DNA of 16,351 nucleotides from Brachionus plicatilis (taxonomy: Eukaryota > Rotifera > Eurotatoria > Ploima > Brachionidae), in NCBI GenBank assembly GCA_010279815.1, contig QEOQ01000059.1:154740-171090 (forward strand), given 5' to 3'. This document shows positions 1 through 7,877 of the stretch, piece by piece. The notes under the pieces are model-generated. The model worked only from the letters and a program-made list of their open reading frames with translations. It ran no database searches and was not told where the DNA came from. The translations under genes and the position numbers were made by a program. Numbering within the stretch: the stretch's first letter is position 1; each line of letters starts with the position of its first letter.

Positions 1-1
1 T

Positions 2-385
2 AGAGACCATAGTCAACAAATTATCAATTCAATATTCAGTCCGATAATTTCAGTGGTTAAAAGTTTTAGTTATTTTTCGAAATTTATTCCAATAACCGAT
101 ATAAACAATAATGATGAAGATGAGGAAAAGGAAAAATCTTCATATCATACAGAAAAGCTTTATGAAAAAGAGCTGACAAATTTAAAAAATGATCTTTAAA
201 ACCAAGAAATGATTTCAAATTCAGAAATAGCTAAAATTAAAGAAACTCTGAAAGATTTAACTGGCGATGATGATGATTTGAAAGCGTCAATAAAAAGTCT
301 TGAATTGGCAATAAAAGCTTTGGGAAAAATAAAGACAACATTTGAGTTGACACGACAATTTTGGATAGGTGTGCAAAATCTTTAA
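2..385 (+). pseudogene. 3' end of an unrecognised plus-strand gene with one internal stop
   Basis: The plus-strand frame starting at base 2 is open at the window edge. It runs to a TAA at 197-199, then continues without another stop to a TAA at 383-385. Both halves look coding: the first has an acidic and lysine-rich stretch after a hydrophobic, phenylalanine-rich segment; the second is a charged helix ending in a short aromatic tail. I do not recognise the family. It converges on the large minus-strand gene. A nonsense mutation, a sequencing error, or a true end at 197 with chance open sequence beyond are all possible. A code that reads TAA as glutamine is unlikely, because a 1554-codon standard-code frame lies nearby. 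Confidence 0.4.
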
Positions 386-539
386 AAAAAAATTTTCAAT
401 GTCTTGAAATTGGACCAAACTAGTGATAGACATAATTCTAATTAGAAATAATTTAAGATAAAATAATAGAGATAACTTTGTTGTATGGCAATTTGGAATT
501 TAGAAAAGCAAATTTAAAATATTCTTGCATTTAATTCTT

Positions 540-565
540 ATTAATTAATTTATCAATTAATTAAT
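540..565. repeat. Perfect 11-bp-arm inverted repeat
   Basis: The arms attaattaatt (540-550) and aattaattaat (555-565) are exact reverse complements around the loop tatc. It lies between convergent 3' ends and could form a hairpin in either transcript. Because it is pure A/T, chance is a real possibility in this composition. Confidence 0.5.
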
Positions 566-719
566 CATTCAGAAAAGTTAGAACTAAAAAATGTGTCATT
601 TAAAAAAAAAAAAAAAGAATAATTACTGAAAAATGGCATCTTGTAAGCTTGAGAAAATTTATAAAATTGCTTGATTTTATTTTTAAAAAGAGATAATTAG
701 AACTATCAAGTTTAAACTA

Positions 720-725
720 TTTATT
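720..725 (-). promoter_or_regulatory. Candidate AATAAA polyadenylation signal for the minus-strand gene
   Basis: The plus strand reads tttatt, which is AATAAA on the minus strand. It lies about 26 nt beyond the TAA at 751-753 that closes the last minus-strand frame. Position and sequence suit a eukaryotic poly(A) signal, but such hexamers arise often by chance in AT-rich DNA. Confidence 0.4.
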
Positions 726-750
726 CAATTTGAAAATTTCTATTTTAAAT

Positions 751-1079
751 TTAAATCAAGTTTTGACTGGCTTTATTATCTTCATTTTGGAAATAACTTA
801 CACAATTATCACATGATTTGGCAAATGATTTTCCATTCGTGTTTGGTTGAGTTCGATTTCCATTATTCTTATATTCGTAAAAGATTTCTCCCAATTGAAA
901 TGACTTTAGATTTTCTAGTCCAATTTTAGTCTTGACATATTCTAAAGCTTTTTTGGCAGCGCATGGGTCTAAATCTTTACCTTTAAAGTCTGTATTTATA
1001 AATTCAAATCCTTTATTGGTTTTTTCTAATTGCAGCTTTTCTCTTGTTTGTTTGTCATCAGTCAATTGTTTACTATAAT
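751..1079 (-). pseudogene. Out-of-frame C-terminal block with zinc-deaminase-like cysteine spacing
   Basis: This frame is open from a TGA near 1095 to the TAA at 751-753 and has no ATG at its head, so it is best read as a continuation of the gene upstream and not as its own gene. It encodes about 100 hydrophilic residues. Two cysteine motifs stand out: DPCAAKKAL around a Cys-Ala-Ala helix start and, about 50 residues later, SCDNC (a CxxC). The last residues of the preceding frame form a beta-hairpin-like stretch ending in ASGSD. Strand, strand, Cys-Ala helix and CxxC helix are the order of the cytidine-deaminase fold used by polymorphic toxins. The catalytic Glu expected after Cys-Ala is Ala here, so an active enzyme is doubtful. 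The deaminase idea is inference from motif order only. Confidence 0.35.
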
Positions 1080-2035
1080 TTACTATAATGGATCACTGCC
1101 CGAAGCGAAAATCATTTTTTTTTCTTGACCGTCTTTTGTTTTCACAATTACAAATCCAATCATCATTTGTGTTTTCATACCGTCTTTTGTTTTGTTCCAA
1201 ATCGGCTTATGTTTATTGTGTTGCATAAATTTTCTTGTTTCTTTAGCATTATCATCTTTATATTTCTCAGCTTTTTCAATTAATTCGTCAAGAGTTTTAT
1301 CTACTTGTTTGATGTCTTCACTGATATCATCTATATTAATTTGCTCAATTTTTATATTAGTGCCGTTAAAATAAGATTCACCAGATGGTAAGCTATTCTC
1401 AATTCGCTTGTTTCCGCCTACTATAGACGTTGCTTCAAGATCACGGCCAACAAATAGCTTCCATGAAGATTCTGAATTAAGTGCATACGCTTGCATACTT
1501 TCTACCATATTTTTTACTTCTAAATCAATATCATTTCTAGTCTGTTTGTCGGCATCATCAAACGACATTTGATTTTCATTAATTAACTGATTCATTTTCA
1601 TAGCATAGAAAAATGCATAAGGACCACATTGATTGTCCGGACTTGCCAAATCACTTACCAATACATATTTGCCATCGGCATTTTTTACCATAGGTTCATA
1701 ATGTCCGTCTATCAAGCTGACACAAAGCTCGCCTTTACTCTCATTTTCATTATTTGTTTCAATTGTCGTCTCTTTTTCATTGCCAGTTATTACTTTAATA
1801 TTCATATGGTATTGATCAGCTAGCAAAGTCAATTCATATTGAGTAAATTTTTTCTCAGGATTAATTGAACTAATATAATTTATAAAATTAGGTCTTGATA
1901 AACTAATACCATTTTTTGTGGTAAAAAATCTAATTCCTTGTGCACCTATATGATCACGAATAAATTGACGATCGTTTTGATTAGATAAATCAAGTTCTCT
2001 CATCTTACCATCCACCATTATATTTACTTTGCCAC
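1000..2035 (-). other. Placeholder for orientation of the enzyme-like C-terminal modules (read 2035 down to about 1000)
   Basis: The cysteine-peptidase-like and deaminase-like motifs of the giant protein all lie in this minus-strand stretch: DDAQCG near 2035, GHYEPM near 1700, NQCGPYAFFYAM near 1620, the terminal hairpin near 1160-1090, and the Cys-Ala motif of the out-of-frame tail beyond it. The entry marks module boundaries and adds no separate gene. Confidence 0.3.
1070..1089. repeat. Tandem duplication of a 10-bp unit at the end of the long frame
   Basis: The unit ttactataat occurs twice in direct succession. It contains the TAG that closes the 1554-codon frame at 1083-1085 and lies just where the reading frame changes to that of the last C-terminal block. 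Removing one copy does not by itself join the two frames, so another change is involved or the TAG is the true end. Confidence 0.85.
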
Positions 2036-5000
2036 ATTGGGCATCGTCTAAGTTTATTTCTAATATTGGCGAGTCAAATGGCAAATTGTCTAGCTCATTG
2101 ATTAGAAAATCTTTTATCATATCCATTTCGATGCCAGTCTCTTTTGGATTGTTTTTATATCTAGTCTGATATTCGCCATATGCCAAAGATCTTTTCTTTA
2201 AATCTTCCAAGTCTTTACCCAAACGATCATCTAATTTTTTGTACAAAGACCTAAGAGAAAAATTAATCAAAGACGAAAAAGCTGGCTTAACAATATTTAG
2301 TTCAATTTTTTTATAAATTGTGTCTAAAATGTTCTGATTTACACTTTCAATATGTTTTTCTATTTCCAGCGATTCTTTTTTATCTAATTCAGTTGGCTGC
2401 TGAATAACTTCATTATTCTCTGTGTTTTCAATATCATTTTTTATTTCTTCGCTTTCGTCTTGTTCATCTTCTTTTTTTTTTTTAATCAAATTTCGTGCAC
2501 AAATAGCTGATTGTCTAGTCTCGATCAAAACAGTTTTTTGACTCTCATATGTTTCTTGTTGTTGTGTTTCTAACTCTGTTTGAGTGTGAGCTTGATTACT
2601 ATTAGTTCTATTTGAATTGTTAATAATGTTGTTTATTTTTTTAGAAATTTTATCATTAGTCAATTTGGCTATGTCTCTGCCTGTGCAAATAATATCAAAA
2701 GCGATATTAACAGCTTTGATAAACTTCATCACTTTGTTTATTAGTGAAGCGATTTTGCTCAGAAAATTAGCCCAACTATTGCTCATTTGTTTTTGATCAT
2801 TGACAGTTAGACCAGAGAATTGAACCACTTTGGACGATTCTTCTATTTGACTTGACAACGGACCAGCCACCTGACCGAGCATGTTCTCTATTCTATTGTT
2901 CAATGTATCACTTTGTTGTTGAATTGATTCTTTTAGTTTTTCATCCAAAATTTGTCTACTACTTTGTCTGTAGGCTTTTTTTTTCACTATATGACACAAT
3001 TTTTCTATATTAGTTTGCAAGTTTTTTATCGAATTGTTGTATGATTGATCTTTTCTAATCAATGAGATTATTCTCTCAGAAAATTGCCTAAGCATTTGTT
3101 TCAAAAAGTCCGATGTCAATGAAGAAAGAATATTGGTCGCCACACCCTTAAAATAGTCAATGACACATTTGCCTATTTCGAGTATAGCTTTTTTGGCAAT
3201 AGCTAGCGAGATCATGAACGAGCCCTCTTTGGTAGCAAACTGAACACCCATGCGAACAGCCTGCTCTTGGATTGTTTTACCACTTACCATTGACACCGAG
3301 CTGGCTCTTGACAAATATCCGCCAATTCCAACACAAACACATGTAATTAGCATACTCAATGACTTGTGTTTTAAATAGCTGCTTTTTGATATATTTCCTG
3401 CGTTGTTTAGTGCAAACATGATGTCACCGCATCCTTCTGATATTAGACCAGAGCCAATGTGATAAGAGAACGGACCGAGAATGGGATATGCAGTTAGTAA
3501 ACAGCCGGCGCATATTTGCACACAGCCCAAAGCCATTATAAATGCTGCTCTCCAAGACCAAGGACTATTGTATTTATTGAAAGAAATAACAAGATCTTTG
3601 TCGTCTTGTATAAATTCGTTGGCTTCTCTTGGCAAATTTGTTTCTTTTAAAATATTATTCAACAGATTGCAAGTTATGTAACATTTTTCGTTTAGTCTTA
3701 ATACTCCAATTGTATCCATTAGACTTGATTCAATTAGACTAACCATTTGTTCAATATCGCTTGTACGAGTTTCTTTTTTAATGTTTTTCAATATGCCTTT
3801 TTCATCATATCCTAAAAGTTTTTCTTTGACAAATTTATCCATAATTGTCGATTTTAAATCTTTTAAATCTGTTTCAGTCAAATATTGACCATTGTCTATA
3901 TACTCGTCAATAAGCTTAGTCACATGATTTTGAGCATAAGATTTAATTTTATTTTTGAGTTCGTTGGTCATATTTTCAGGACTCAATTGATATTTAAATT
4001 TAAAGCATTTGTCTTTGATTACTTTTTCATTTTGAAAATATTCAATTAACGAATCTAGTGGAGCTAGACTTATATTTTGTTTTGTAAAATATTTTAAATC
4101 GGCCAATTCAATCACAATGTTATTCACTTCAATTATTTCATTTTCATCCAAATTGCTGGCAGTCAAATCAATGTCTAAATATTCATTTAGGCTTTTGATT
4201 ATTTTTTTGAGTGTAAGTAAAACTTTCAAAAATCCATACGAATACTCATCGGAATTTTGATCGAAAATTGCCTCTTCAAATTCTTCTCTAGTAATTTTTT
4301 TTTGCTCGTTTTTTAAATTGCTTTCAAAAAATTCAATTATTTCCTCTTTATTTTCTTGTAATCTTGTAAAATCACTGAAATCGACACATTCAACACTTGG
4401 TCTAACATTAGTTGAATTTATATCATGTCTAAAATGCAATGAACTCTTGTATTCGTTTATGCTAGATTGTTTTTCATCCGCAAATTTAAATCTTTCTTCA
4501 CAAGTTAAAAATTTGTTCTCAAGCAAATAATTGACAATTCTATCAACATCAACATCAATCAATTGATTTTTATGCTTAACTTTTTCTCCTATTAGCTCAA
4601 TTAAATTTGAATATTCGACACAGTGATCAGAATTTTCAAATATTGAACTCAAAATAGTTTTAATCAAATTTGCCCATTCGCCAAATACATCATTTAGCCA
4701 AATAGTTTCATTGTTCAAGCATTTATCAGACTCTTTGTGCAAGTAAACGCATTTAACACTTTGAAGACAAAATTTTTCGCTTATTGTATCAAAAATTTTG
4801 TTCACACTAATACATTCTTTGCTCAGGTTAATAATAATGTTCTCACGTTCCTCTGTTGTTTTTTCATTAGCATTTTCAATTTGTTTTAGTAGTTTTTCTT
4901 TTAGGTAGAAAAATTGTGATGACAATTTGACATGCCTAAAGCCAGATGAATCAATTGGATCGTATATATAAATTTTTTTGCTAAAATCAATACGATTTAA

Positions 5001-5837
5001 TTTTAATTTTTGTTCTAGACAAGAATCAATTTCACTAAGAACAAAACATTCACAAGTCTTTAGTGCTTTTTTTATCAATTCTTCTCCAATAATTTCTCTA
5101 ACTATTTTTTCTCTATTTTTAAAATTAATGTGACATTTTAGAGTACACTTTTTGCTAAACCTTTCTTTTTTAATCAACTTGTTTGACTGACAATCGTTGA
5201 CAATTGCTTCAAATAGACTTTTCTTGATATCGTTTGCTTTTTTTTCATCAATATCACCAAGTCTGTTGAATAATTTTGTACTATTCAAACAATTAGACAA
5301 TTTGTCACAATCAATCGAAGTCTTTAGAGCACATTGGGCTGCATTTATATGCATTTGAAGCACTGTTATTTCATTGGCATTGCTTTTTGAAAAATGATCA
5401 CCTTTTGATCCAACACCAGATTTAATGTTTTCTTTTCCTATATTGCACAACACTTGACTTCTCATTTGAATACGTTGTATTTCTTTTTCAAACAATTGAA
5501 TAGATACTTTAAGTAGACGCATGCCGTCTTGTTTGACTGTATCGGGAATAATTTTATTACCGCCTTTGAAATTTTGAGCATATTGATCAAAAATATCAAT
5601 GCCAATATTTTTCACTGGTCTAAACAAGGCTATGGCTTTGTATAAATAGGCAAAAGAACACATTTCAATACAATTATTGTCAATAATAGCATCACAGTTT
5701 TTAATTGCCTGATCATAGTTCTCATTTAAAATGTTATACTTGGCCAATTTGATTAGTTCGCTAGGTTCATCTACTAAACACTGAATGCCATTTTGATCAC
5801 GATAGCAATCTTTGACTATTTGATCAGCAAAATTGTC
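1083..5837 (-). CDS. C-terminal two-thirds of the SecA-like giant protein: TPR-like, hydrophobic translocation-like and cysteine-peptidase-like regions
   Basis: A frame of more than 1550 codons is open here. It has no start ATG at its head, and the same frame stays open upstream to the homopolymer at 5838-5843, so it continues the SecA block. Residues below count from codon 5747. Residues 1-40 look like a TPR helix pair (ENYDQAIKNC, then AYLYKAIALF). A long Cys-, Lys- and Asn-rich helical region follows. Around 725-810 is the only strongly hydrophobic region, with motif GLISEGCGDIMFAL, which resembles the latrotoxin C-terminal-domain hydrophobic segment found in arthropod and endosymbiont toxins. 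An amphipathic, coiled-coil-like region with Gln/Glu/Lys-rich linkers follows to about 1170. Residues 1230-1385 carry cysteine-peptidase-like motifs (DDAQCG near 1236, GHYEPM near 1346, NQCGPYAFFYAM near 1375). The frame ends in a possible deaminase-like hairpin. Nothing in this block is broken internally. The domain names are visual matches, not search results. Confidence 0.7.
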   Translation of the reverse strand, partial: DNFADQIVKDCYRDQNGIQCLVDEPSELIKLAKYNILNENYDQAIKNCDAIIDNNCIEMCSFAYLYKAIALFRPVKNIGIDIFDQYAQNFKGGNKIIPDTVKQDGMRLLKVSIQLFEKEIQRIQMRSQVLCNIGKENIKSGVGSKGDHFSKSNANEITVLQMHINAAQCALKTSIDCDKLSNCLNSTKLFNRLGDIDEKKANDIKKSLFEAIVNDCQSNKLIKKERFSKKCTLKCHINFKNREKIVREIIGEELIKKALKTCECFVLSEIDSCLEQKLKLNRIDFSKKIYIYDPIDSSGFRHVKLSSQFFYLKEKLLKQIENANEKTTEERENIIINLSKECISVNKIFDTISEKFCLQSVKCVYLHKESDKCLNNETIWLNDVFGEWANLIKTILSSIFENSDHCVEYSNLIELIGEKVKHKNQLIDVDVDRIVNYLLENKFLTCEERFKFADEKQSSINEYKSSLHFRHDINSTNVRPSVECVDFSDFTRLQENKEEIIEFFESNLKNEQKKITREEFEEAIFDQNSDEYSYGFLKVLLTLKKIIKSLNEYLDIDLTASNLDENEIIEVNNIVIELADLKYFTKQNISLAPLDSLIEYFQNEKVIKDKCFKFKYQLSPENMTNELKNKIKSYAQNHVTKLIDEYIDNGQYLTETDLKDLKSTIMDKFVKEKLLGYDEKGILKNIKKETRTSDIEQMVSLIESSLMDTIGVLRLNEKCYITCNLLNNILKETNLPREANEFIQDDKDLVISFNKYNSPWSWRAAFIMALGCVQICAGCLLTAYPILGPFSYHIGSGLISEGCGDIMFALNNAGNISKSSYLKHKSLSMLITCVCVGIGGYLSRASSVSMVSGKTIQEQAVRMGVQFATKEGSFMISLAIAKKAILEIGKCVIDYFKGVATNILSSLTSDFLKQMLRQFSERIISLIRKDQSYNNSIKNLQTNIEKLCHIVKKKAYRQSSRQILDEKLKESIQQQSDTLNNRIENMLGQVAGPLSSQIEESSKVVQFSGLTVNDQKQMSNSWANFLSKIASLINKVMKFIKAVNIAFDIICTGRDIAKLTNDKISKKINNIINNSNRTNSNQAHTQTELETQQQETYESQKTVLIETRQSAICARNLIKKKKEDEQDESEEIKNDIENTENNEVIQQPTELDKKESLEIEKHIESVNQNILDTIYKKIELNIVKPAFSSLINFSLRSLYKKLDDRLGKDLEDLKKRSLAYGEYQTRYKNNPKETGIEMDMIKDFLINELDNLPFDSPILEINLDDAQCGKVNIMVDGKMRELDLSNQNDRQFIRDHIGAQGIRFFTTKNGISLSRPNFINYISSINPEKKFTQYELTLLADQYHMNIKVITGNEKETTIETNNENESKGELCVSLIDGHYEPMVKNADGKYVLVSDLASPDNQCGPYAFFYAMKMNQLINENQMSFDDADKQTRNDIDLEVKNMVESMQAYALNSESSWKLFVGRDLEATSIVGGNKRIENSLPSGESYFNGTNIKIEQINIDDISEDIKQVDKTLDELIEKAEKYKDDNAKETRKFMQHNKHKPIWNKTKDGMKTQMMIGFVIVKTKDGQEKKMIFASGSDPL
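3330..3580 (-). other. Hydrophobic, latrotoxin-CTD-like membrane or translocation region
   Basis: Within the long frame, about residues 722-805 are strongly hydrophobic in two parts, one around AAFIMALGCVQICAGCLL and one around LSMLITCVCVGIGG, joined by a Gly-rich stretch with LISEGCGD and a Tyr-Leu-Lys-His-Lys motif. From memory, this layout (hydrophobic hairpin, LISEG-x-x-D core, then an aromatic-Lys motif before a second hydrophobic helix) recurs in latrotoxin C-terminal-domain proteins of arthropods and Wolbachia, where it is thought to serve toxin translocation or membrane insertion. Nothing else in the visible protein looks membrane-spanning, and no signal peptide is visible because the N terminus lies outside the window. 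Confidence 0.5.
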
Positions 5838-7201
5838 AAAAAATTGAATATTTGCTCTTCTTTTTCATTCGATCTGTAAACATTGTTTATAAGGCAAGTC
5901 ATTTTTTCGAGCCAATATGCCCATTTGTTATGCAAAGACTTGATTTGAAGTTCATTGAACTTGCTATCATTTTCTTTTGTTTTAATGTATTGATTAACTT
6001 TTTCCTTTAGAGTCTCAAATTTTTCGAACAGCTTCTTCTCTAAAACCACTCTAGGTATCATTTTAATTCGAATTTCCATCAAACGTTCTTCTTCATGTGC
6101 ATCTCTTTCTTGTTTTAACAAGTCAACAGTCAATTCATGATTAGAAAACAAGCGTTTATCATAGACAATTATGTTGCCACTGCCAGGTTGTCCTTTGCGA
6201 CCACTGCGACCAAACGCTTGCAATTCAACTCGCTCATTGTCAGGCACATAGCTCAAAATAACATGCAGTCCACCATTTTTAAGCAGTAAATTACTAAGTC
6301 TAAAATCAGTGCCACGACCAGCCACATTTGTAGCGACTACAATATCGCCTGGTCTCAATTGGCGTATGTCAGTAGAAACACGCTTAGATAGACCTTCGAC
6401 TTTTCTTAAGCCGTCCAATTTGCCATAAAAATCATACAAATGTTTATGATTTACCAAAAGATTTCGTACCACATCGTTTACGTCTTTTTTATTTTTACAA
6501 ATTATTAAAACTGCTCTAGCACCACAATTGCGACTTTTATCCTCGCCCAATACATCTCTTATATTCTCAATGCACAATTCATTTTCTTCTTTTGATTTTA
6601 CTGAATTTAACAATTGTGTTTCAATTAACTGACATTTTTCTTTTTTTTCTCTCATACTCAATTCACTTTCATCAATTATTTCCATTTTAGCTTCATCCAA
6701 TTTAACTTTTAAACTTTCTATATTGCGTGTCAAAAGTTCGTTGTTGTCAAGTTTGGACTGAAGCATTTTTTTGCTTTCATCAATTTCATTTTGATCAATT
6801 ATACGATTATTAGCCAAATATGAATTAACTGATTGTTTTATTTGAGCAAGCCAAGCTGATCTAGTGGCAAGTAAAAAATCATCATGTCTTACATTGAGTT
6901 CTCTTTTAAATCTAGGCAAATGAAAAAAATCAAGACCATACGCATTCGAAAGCAAATCTCTTTCTTGACTAGCACCAAGTGTTCCAGTCATGCCGAATAT
7001 ATTATCGTTGTATTGTTTAAAAAAAATGTAATCAGACATAAAAATTGACTTGAGGCTTTCTTCATTTAGTTTATTGAAGTGTTTGAGCTGAATGAATTGT
7101 TGTAGACCATCGCTCCATTGTGTGTTCAATTGTTCAATGCCTGTTTGTAAGTCGTTGATTACAGCTTGTCCAGTTTGACGACCTCTGCTAATAATACTAT
7201 A
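5816..7201 (-). pseudogene. SecA-type ATPase motor, C-terminal half (NBD2 and helical scaffold)
   Basis: SecA couples ATP hydrolysis to protein translocation in bacteria and plastids. Counting from codon 7129, this block shows the SecA hallmarks in order: WSDGLQQF near 5-12 (SecA usually has WSDGLHQ), GMTGT at 46-50, a Lys/Glu-rich helical insert, VVATNVAGRGTDF near 264-276 (motif V), and QAFGRSGRKGQPG near 303-315 (motif VI with its arginines). A charged helical tail beginning near HEEERLMEIRIKM matches the helical scaffold. Bacterial SecA has one more conserved region, a zinc-binding C-tail, which I do not see. The frame has no ATG at its head; it continues the DEAD-box block upstream across the TAG at 7202-7204. 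Identification as a SecA homologue is firm. A transport role in this organism is not shown. Confidence 0.85.
5838..5843 (-). other. Frame change at an A/T homopolymer between the SecA block and the TPR-like block
   Basis: The SecA frame runs through this six-base homopolymer and stops at 5816-5818. The frame of the 1554-codon block is open from just upstream of the same run, with plausible protein sequence (Asp-Asn-Phe-Ala, then a Cys-Tyr-Arg-Asp stretch) before codon 5747. The two frames overlap only around the run, so a one-base length difference there is the simplest link. Confidence 0.7.
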
Positions 7202-7204
7202 CTA
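7202..7204 (-). other. In-frame TAG inside the SecA motor
   Basis: The frame carrying Walker B and the frame carrying GMTGT are the same frame and are separated only by this TAG. Coding-like residues continue directly on both sides. No intron of reasonable size with GT and AG ends removes it. It is a nonsense mutation, a base error, or a recoded stop. Confidence 0.75.
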
Positions 7205-7575
7205 ATCACCTTCTTGTATTGATATTTTAGCTAAATAAGCATTCTCAATCCAAAGTTTAATTTTGCGCTCAATCATTTCTTGTAAACTAGCCGGATAGAC
7301 TATTTGTGACTCTTTTATTTTAAGCTCAATAAATGACTTTATTTTTTCCACATTTTTAACAGTGTACTCGGCAGTGTCAAACATGTTCACTGCTTGCCAA
7401 ATGTACACATAAACATCTTTTAAATACTTTAAATCAGCTATTTGATGCGATAAATACAATGTATTGCACATATTGTCTATGCACATACTATCCACTTCGT
7501 CTACAATTAAACAAGTGGCCAACTCTTTACGAATAGGTTTGCCATAATATTTTGTAAGCAAAAGATCTCTATCTT
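7205..7575 (-). pseudogene. SecA-type motor, Walker B part of the DEAD domain
   Basis: From codon 7561, residues 16-25 read ATCLIVDEVD, the SecA/DEAD Walker B (IVDEVDS), followed by Cys-Ile-Asp where bacterial SecA has Leu-Ile-Asp. After this come helical residues equivalent to the SecA substrate-binding (cross-linking) insert region. Directly upstream a Leu-Leu-Leu-Thr-Lys stretch fits the end of the SecA segment that precedes Walker B. The Walker A loop (TGEGKS/T in SecA) and roughly 100 residues that should separate it from Walker B are not present in any frame upstream. The block enters at the hairpin at 7554-7583. Without Walker A the motor could not bind ATP normally. Confidence 0.8.
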
Positions 7576-7583
7576 TTGCTTAC
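7554..7583. repeat. Perfect 13-bp-arm inverted repeat at the break in the SecA motor
   Basis: The arms gtaagcaaaagat (7554-7566) and atcttttgcttac (7571-7583) are exact reverse complements around ctct. The reading frame changes here, and the Walker A segment expected between the flanking coding blocks is absent. A fold-back deletion, excision of an element, or an assembly collapse could each leave such a junction. Confidence 0.9.
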
Positions 7584-7877
7584 GAATGTCTGTATCTGTA
7601 ATTGTTGATTTAAGTTCTTGTTTTATTTTAATTTGATTCAAAGCTTGTTCTAATAGACACTGATTGTTGATTTCTCGATTGGCACATATCAAATCACGTA
7701 TATTGTAATTAGCTTCATTTGGAGCTTCTTTTTGACGCATTAAATCAATCAATTCTTGTACACACATCTCTTTTTTTTCTCATTTTGATCATATTCTGAA
7801 ATTTTCCTAATCCAATCCTTGGGCTCAGTCTCTTTCATCAATTGAACTATTTTAAAATTCAAGTCCCATTCATTTTT
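7584..7877 (-). pseudogene. Linker between helical region and SecA motor, frame-shifted at an A8 run
   Basis: Two overlapping frames share this stretch. From the TAA at 7878-7880 the upstream frame stays open through a Lys/Glu-rich helical segment (ETEPKDWIRKISEY) to the eight-base homopolymer at 7771-7778. There it gives way to the frame starting MCVQELIDLMRQK at 7767, which is the only ATG in the block. The residues (KEAPNEANYNIRDLICANR, then an Ile/Lys-rich helix) would sit where SecA has the region before Walker A. No nucleotide-binding motif is visible. The ATG at 7767 could start a separate small protein, but the continuous upstream frame argues for a piece of the giant gene. Confidence 0.5.
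7771..7778 (-). other. Frame change at an eight-base homopolymer
   Basis: Upstream and downstream coding-like frames overlap only around this A8 (minus-strand) run. Upstream, the downstream frame meets a TGA within a few codons; beyond the run the upstream frame soon closes. A length error or slippage mutation is the simplest cause. Confidence 0.6.

Larger units (their letters stand above)
386..750. other. AT-rich intergenic space between two convergent genes
   Basis: I see no credible reading frame in this stretch. It is dominated by A/T runs, including a long A run near 602-616. It contains a perfect AT-rich hairpin and a likely minus-strand polyadenylation signal, listed separately. It would hold the 3' untranslated regions of both convergent genes. 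Confidence 0.6.

Noticed and set aside
1192..1374. Short plus-strand ORF antisense to the giant gene
   Set aside because: It lies wholly within the 1554-codon minus-strand frame, has hydrophobic low-complexity residues and shows no family match. The same holds for the plus-strand ORFs at 1629-1823, 3481-3681, 4318-4530, 8467-8652 and 14161-14355.
1000..2035. A separate gene for the enzyme-like C-terminal modules
   Set aside because: The modules read in frame with the hydrophobic region in one long open frame up to 1083. The matching feature entry is only a marker for the module stretch.
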